DNA of 5,158 nucleotides. It comes from Candidatus Latescibacterota bacterium. Lineage in GTDB: Bacteria; Eisenbacteria; RBG-16-71-46; SZUA-252. This document shows, piece after piece, positions 3,996-5,158 of the stretch. The translations under genes were made by a program, and so were the position numbers. Position 1 is the first letter of the stretch, and every line of letters starts with the position of its first letter. Below the pieces are notes generated by a model, which was given only the letters and a program-made list of their open reading frames with translations, was not told the DNA's origin and ran no database searches. Location: the NCBI GenBank assembly GCA_016207265.1, contig JACQPZ010000020.1:1-5158 (forward strand), read 5' to 3'.

Positions 3996-5158
3996 CCTTG
4001 CGGAACTCGAGGTCCGACCCGGCCCGGCGAAGCACGCGCGGGCCGTAGGCCGCGCCCGCCCGGGCCGGCCGCTCGTGGCGATCGCGGGCAGCCCGAATTG
4101 CGGGAAATCCACCCTCTTCAACCGCCTCACCGGATTGCGGCAGAAGGTCGCGAACTACCCCGGCGTCACCGTCGAGAAGAAGGCCGGAGTCTGCACCCTT
4201 CCCTCGGGACGCGCCGTCGATATCCTCGACCTGCCGGGAACCTACAGCCTCCGCCCCGCCTCTCCCGACGAGGTCGTCGTGCGGGACATCCTCCTGGGCG
4301 TCCAGCCCTCGACTCCGCTCCCCGATCTCACGCTGCTCGTGCTCGACGCCACGTGCCTCGAGCGTCAGCTCTACCTCTGCATGCAGGTGATCGAGATCGG
4401 AAGGCCGGTGATCATCGTCCTGAACATGATGGACGCGGCGAGCGAGGAAGGGTTGGACGTGGACGCGGAGCATCTCTCGCGCGTGCTGGGGGCGCCCGTG
4501 ATACCGGTCTCCGCCCGCCTCGGGAGCGGGATCGGTCGACTTCGGGATGCGATGGAACGGGACGTCCCGGCACCGCGCGGCGTCGCGCGCGAGCTTCCCG
4601 GGCCGCTGGCTGCGGAGGTGGACCGGCTCGCCGCGCTCCTCCGGCTCGAGGGTCCCGCCGCGCAGGTAAATCGCCGGCACGTCGCGATGGCACTTCTGCT
4701 GGACGAGGGGGAGGATGCTTCCCTGTTCCGTGCCGTGCCGCCTCCGCTTCGCCGCGAGATCCGCGAGCTGCGCGCCCGGCTGGACGGGACGATGCCCGAA
4801 TGGCGGGCGCACGAGCCGGTGGGGCATTACCACGCGGTTGCGGACCTGATCCGAAGGGCGACGCTACGCGTCAAGCCGCGAGGAGGATCGTGGCGGGCGC
4901 GGATCGATCGCGTCTTGACGCACCGGATCGCCGGGCCGGCGGTCTTCGTCCTGCTCATGGCCGTCGTGTTCCAGTCCGTATTCACGTGGGCGACACCGCT
5001 CATGAACGCGATCGCCTGGGCCGTATCGGCGGTCGGGCGGATCGTCGCTCCGGCGCTCCCGGCCGGACCGATCCGCTCGCTCGTCGTGGACGGCGTGATC
5101 GCAGGCGTGGGCGCCGTCGTCACGTTCGTCCCGCAGATCGCGATCCTCTTCCTCTTCA
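3979..5158 (+). CDS. feoB: Ferrous iron transport protein B (FeoB), N-terminal part, cut by window edge
   Basis: The first 393 residues of the inner-membrane Fe(II) transporter; FeoB is usually 650-800 residues, so about half is present. The GTPase domain is intact: G1 GSPNCGKS (37-44), G2 Thr64 in YPGVTVEKK, G3 DLPG (84-87), G4 NMMD (149-152), G5 VSA (177-179). A helical linker/GDI-type region follows (about 185-300). The membrane domain begins with LTHRIAGPAVFVLLMAVVFQ (313-332), then FTWATPLMNAI (335-345), and reaches DGVIAGVGAVVTFVPQIAIL (371-390), a conserved FeoB core stretch. The ATG at 3979 is chosen because it lies 12 nt after GGAGG (3962-3966) and is the first in frame; it lies inside feoA with a 17-nt overlap, suggesting coupled translation. 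About 30 basic, poorly conserved residues precede the G domain, so a later start such as GTG at codon 33 is conceivable but would truncate the first strand. Nothing suggests inactivation. Confidence 0.95.
   Translation, partial: MSTPSDLAELEVRPGPAKHARAVGRARPGRPLVAIAGSPNCGKSTLFNRLTGLRQKVANYPGVTVEKKAGVCTLPSGRAVDILDLPGTYSLRPASPDEVVVRDILLGVQPSTPLPDLTLLVLDATCLERQLYLCMQVIEIGRPVIIVLNMMDAASEEGLDVDAEHLSRVLGAPVIPVSARLGSGIGRLRDAMERDVPAPRGVARELPGPLAAEVDRLAALLRLEGPAAQVNRRHVAMALLLDEGEDASLFRAVPPPLRREIRELRARLDGTMPEWRAHEPVGHYHAVADLIRRATLRVKPRGGSWRARIDRVLTHRIAGPAVFVLLMAVVFQSVFTWATPLMNAIAWAVSAVGRIVAPALPAGPIRSLVVDGVIAGVGAVVTFVPQIAILFLF

Noticed and set aside
3925..4833. Minus-strand 302-codon frame opposite feoB
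   Set aside because: FeoB on the plus strand shows every G motif and the first membrane segments over this stretch. The antisense translation has no family features.
1..5158. tRNA, rRNA, CRISPR array, insertion sequence or attachment site
   Set aside because: No regularly spaced repeats, terminal inverted repeats, transposase-like frames or cloverleaf-like segments were seen; coding sequence accounts for nearly the whole window.

Overview
The window is uniformly GC-rich, with densely packed genes, several GTG/TTG starts and short intergenic gaps. The gene types fit an uncultured, free-living, high-GC Gram-negative-type bacterium (for example an Acidobacteria-, Gemmatimonadota-, Rokubacteria- or Eisenbacteria-like genome). 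No marker gene here fixes the phylum, so this is an inference from style only. There is no sign of a mobile element, tRNA, rRNA or CRISPR array.

Layout. The left 60% (positions 1-3108) is transcribed leftward on the minus strand and the right 40% (3172-5158) rightward, from a 63-bp divergent AT-rich intergenic region. Reading leftward from that region come a YfcA-type TauE/SafE (TSUP) permease (2302-3108), a GC-rich hairpin that may end its transcript, a cytokinin-dehydrogenase-like FAD-linked oxidase (788-2212), an SCP2-like lipid-carrier protein starting 2 nt after the oxidase stop (360-785), and the N-terminal 111 residues of an S9-family prolyl-oligopeptidase-type peptidase that leaves the window (1-334). 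The last three look like one operon. The oxidase/SCP2 pair suggests oxidation of a hydrophobic substrate, but the substrate cannot be read from sequence.

Reading rightward is a compact ferrous-iron uptake operon: a DtxR-family metalloregulator (3172-3738), feoA (3735-3995) and feoB (3979 to the window end, about the first half of the protein). All three overlap their neighbours, so translational coupling is likely. FeoB would carry Fe(II) across the inner membrane with FeoA as its small partner, and the regulator probably senses the metal and controls the operon. A perfect 7-bp inverted repeat (3114-3133) sits just upstream of a good -10 box (3141-3146) and is the best operator candidate. It could also control the divergent permease gene.

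The points most worth a second look are the regulator (non-canonical metal ligands plus a C-terminal four-cysteine cluster in place of an SH3-like domain), the operator region, and the oxidase, which resembles cytokinin dehydrogenases but has Asn where the catalytic Asp is expected. Most of the window is conventional; I did not find a clearly new system.
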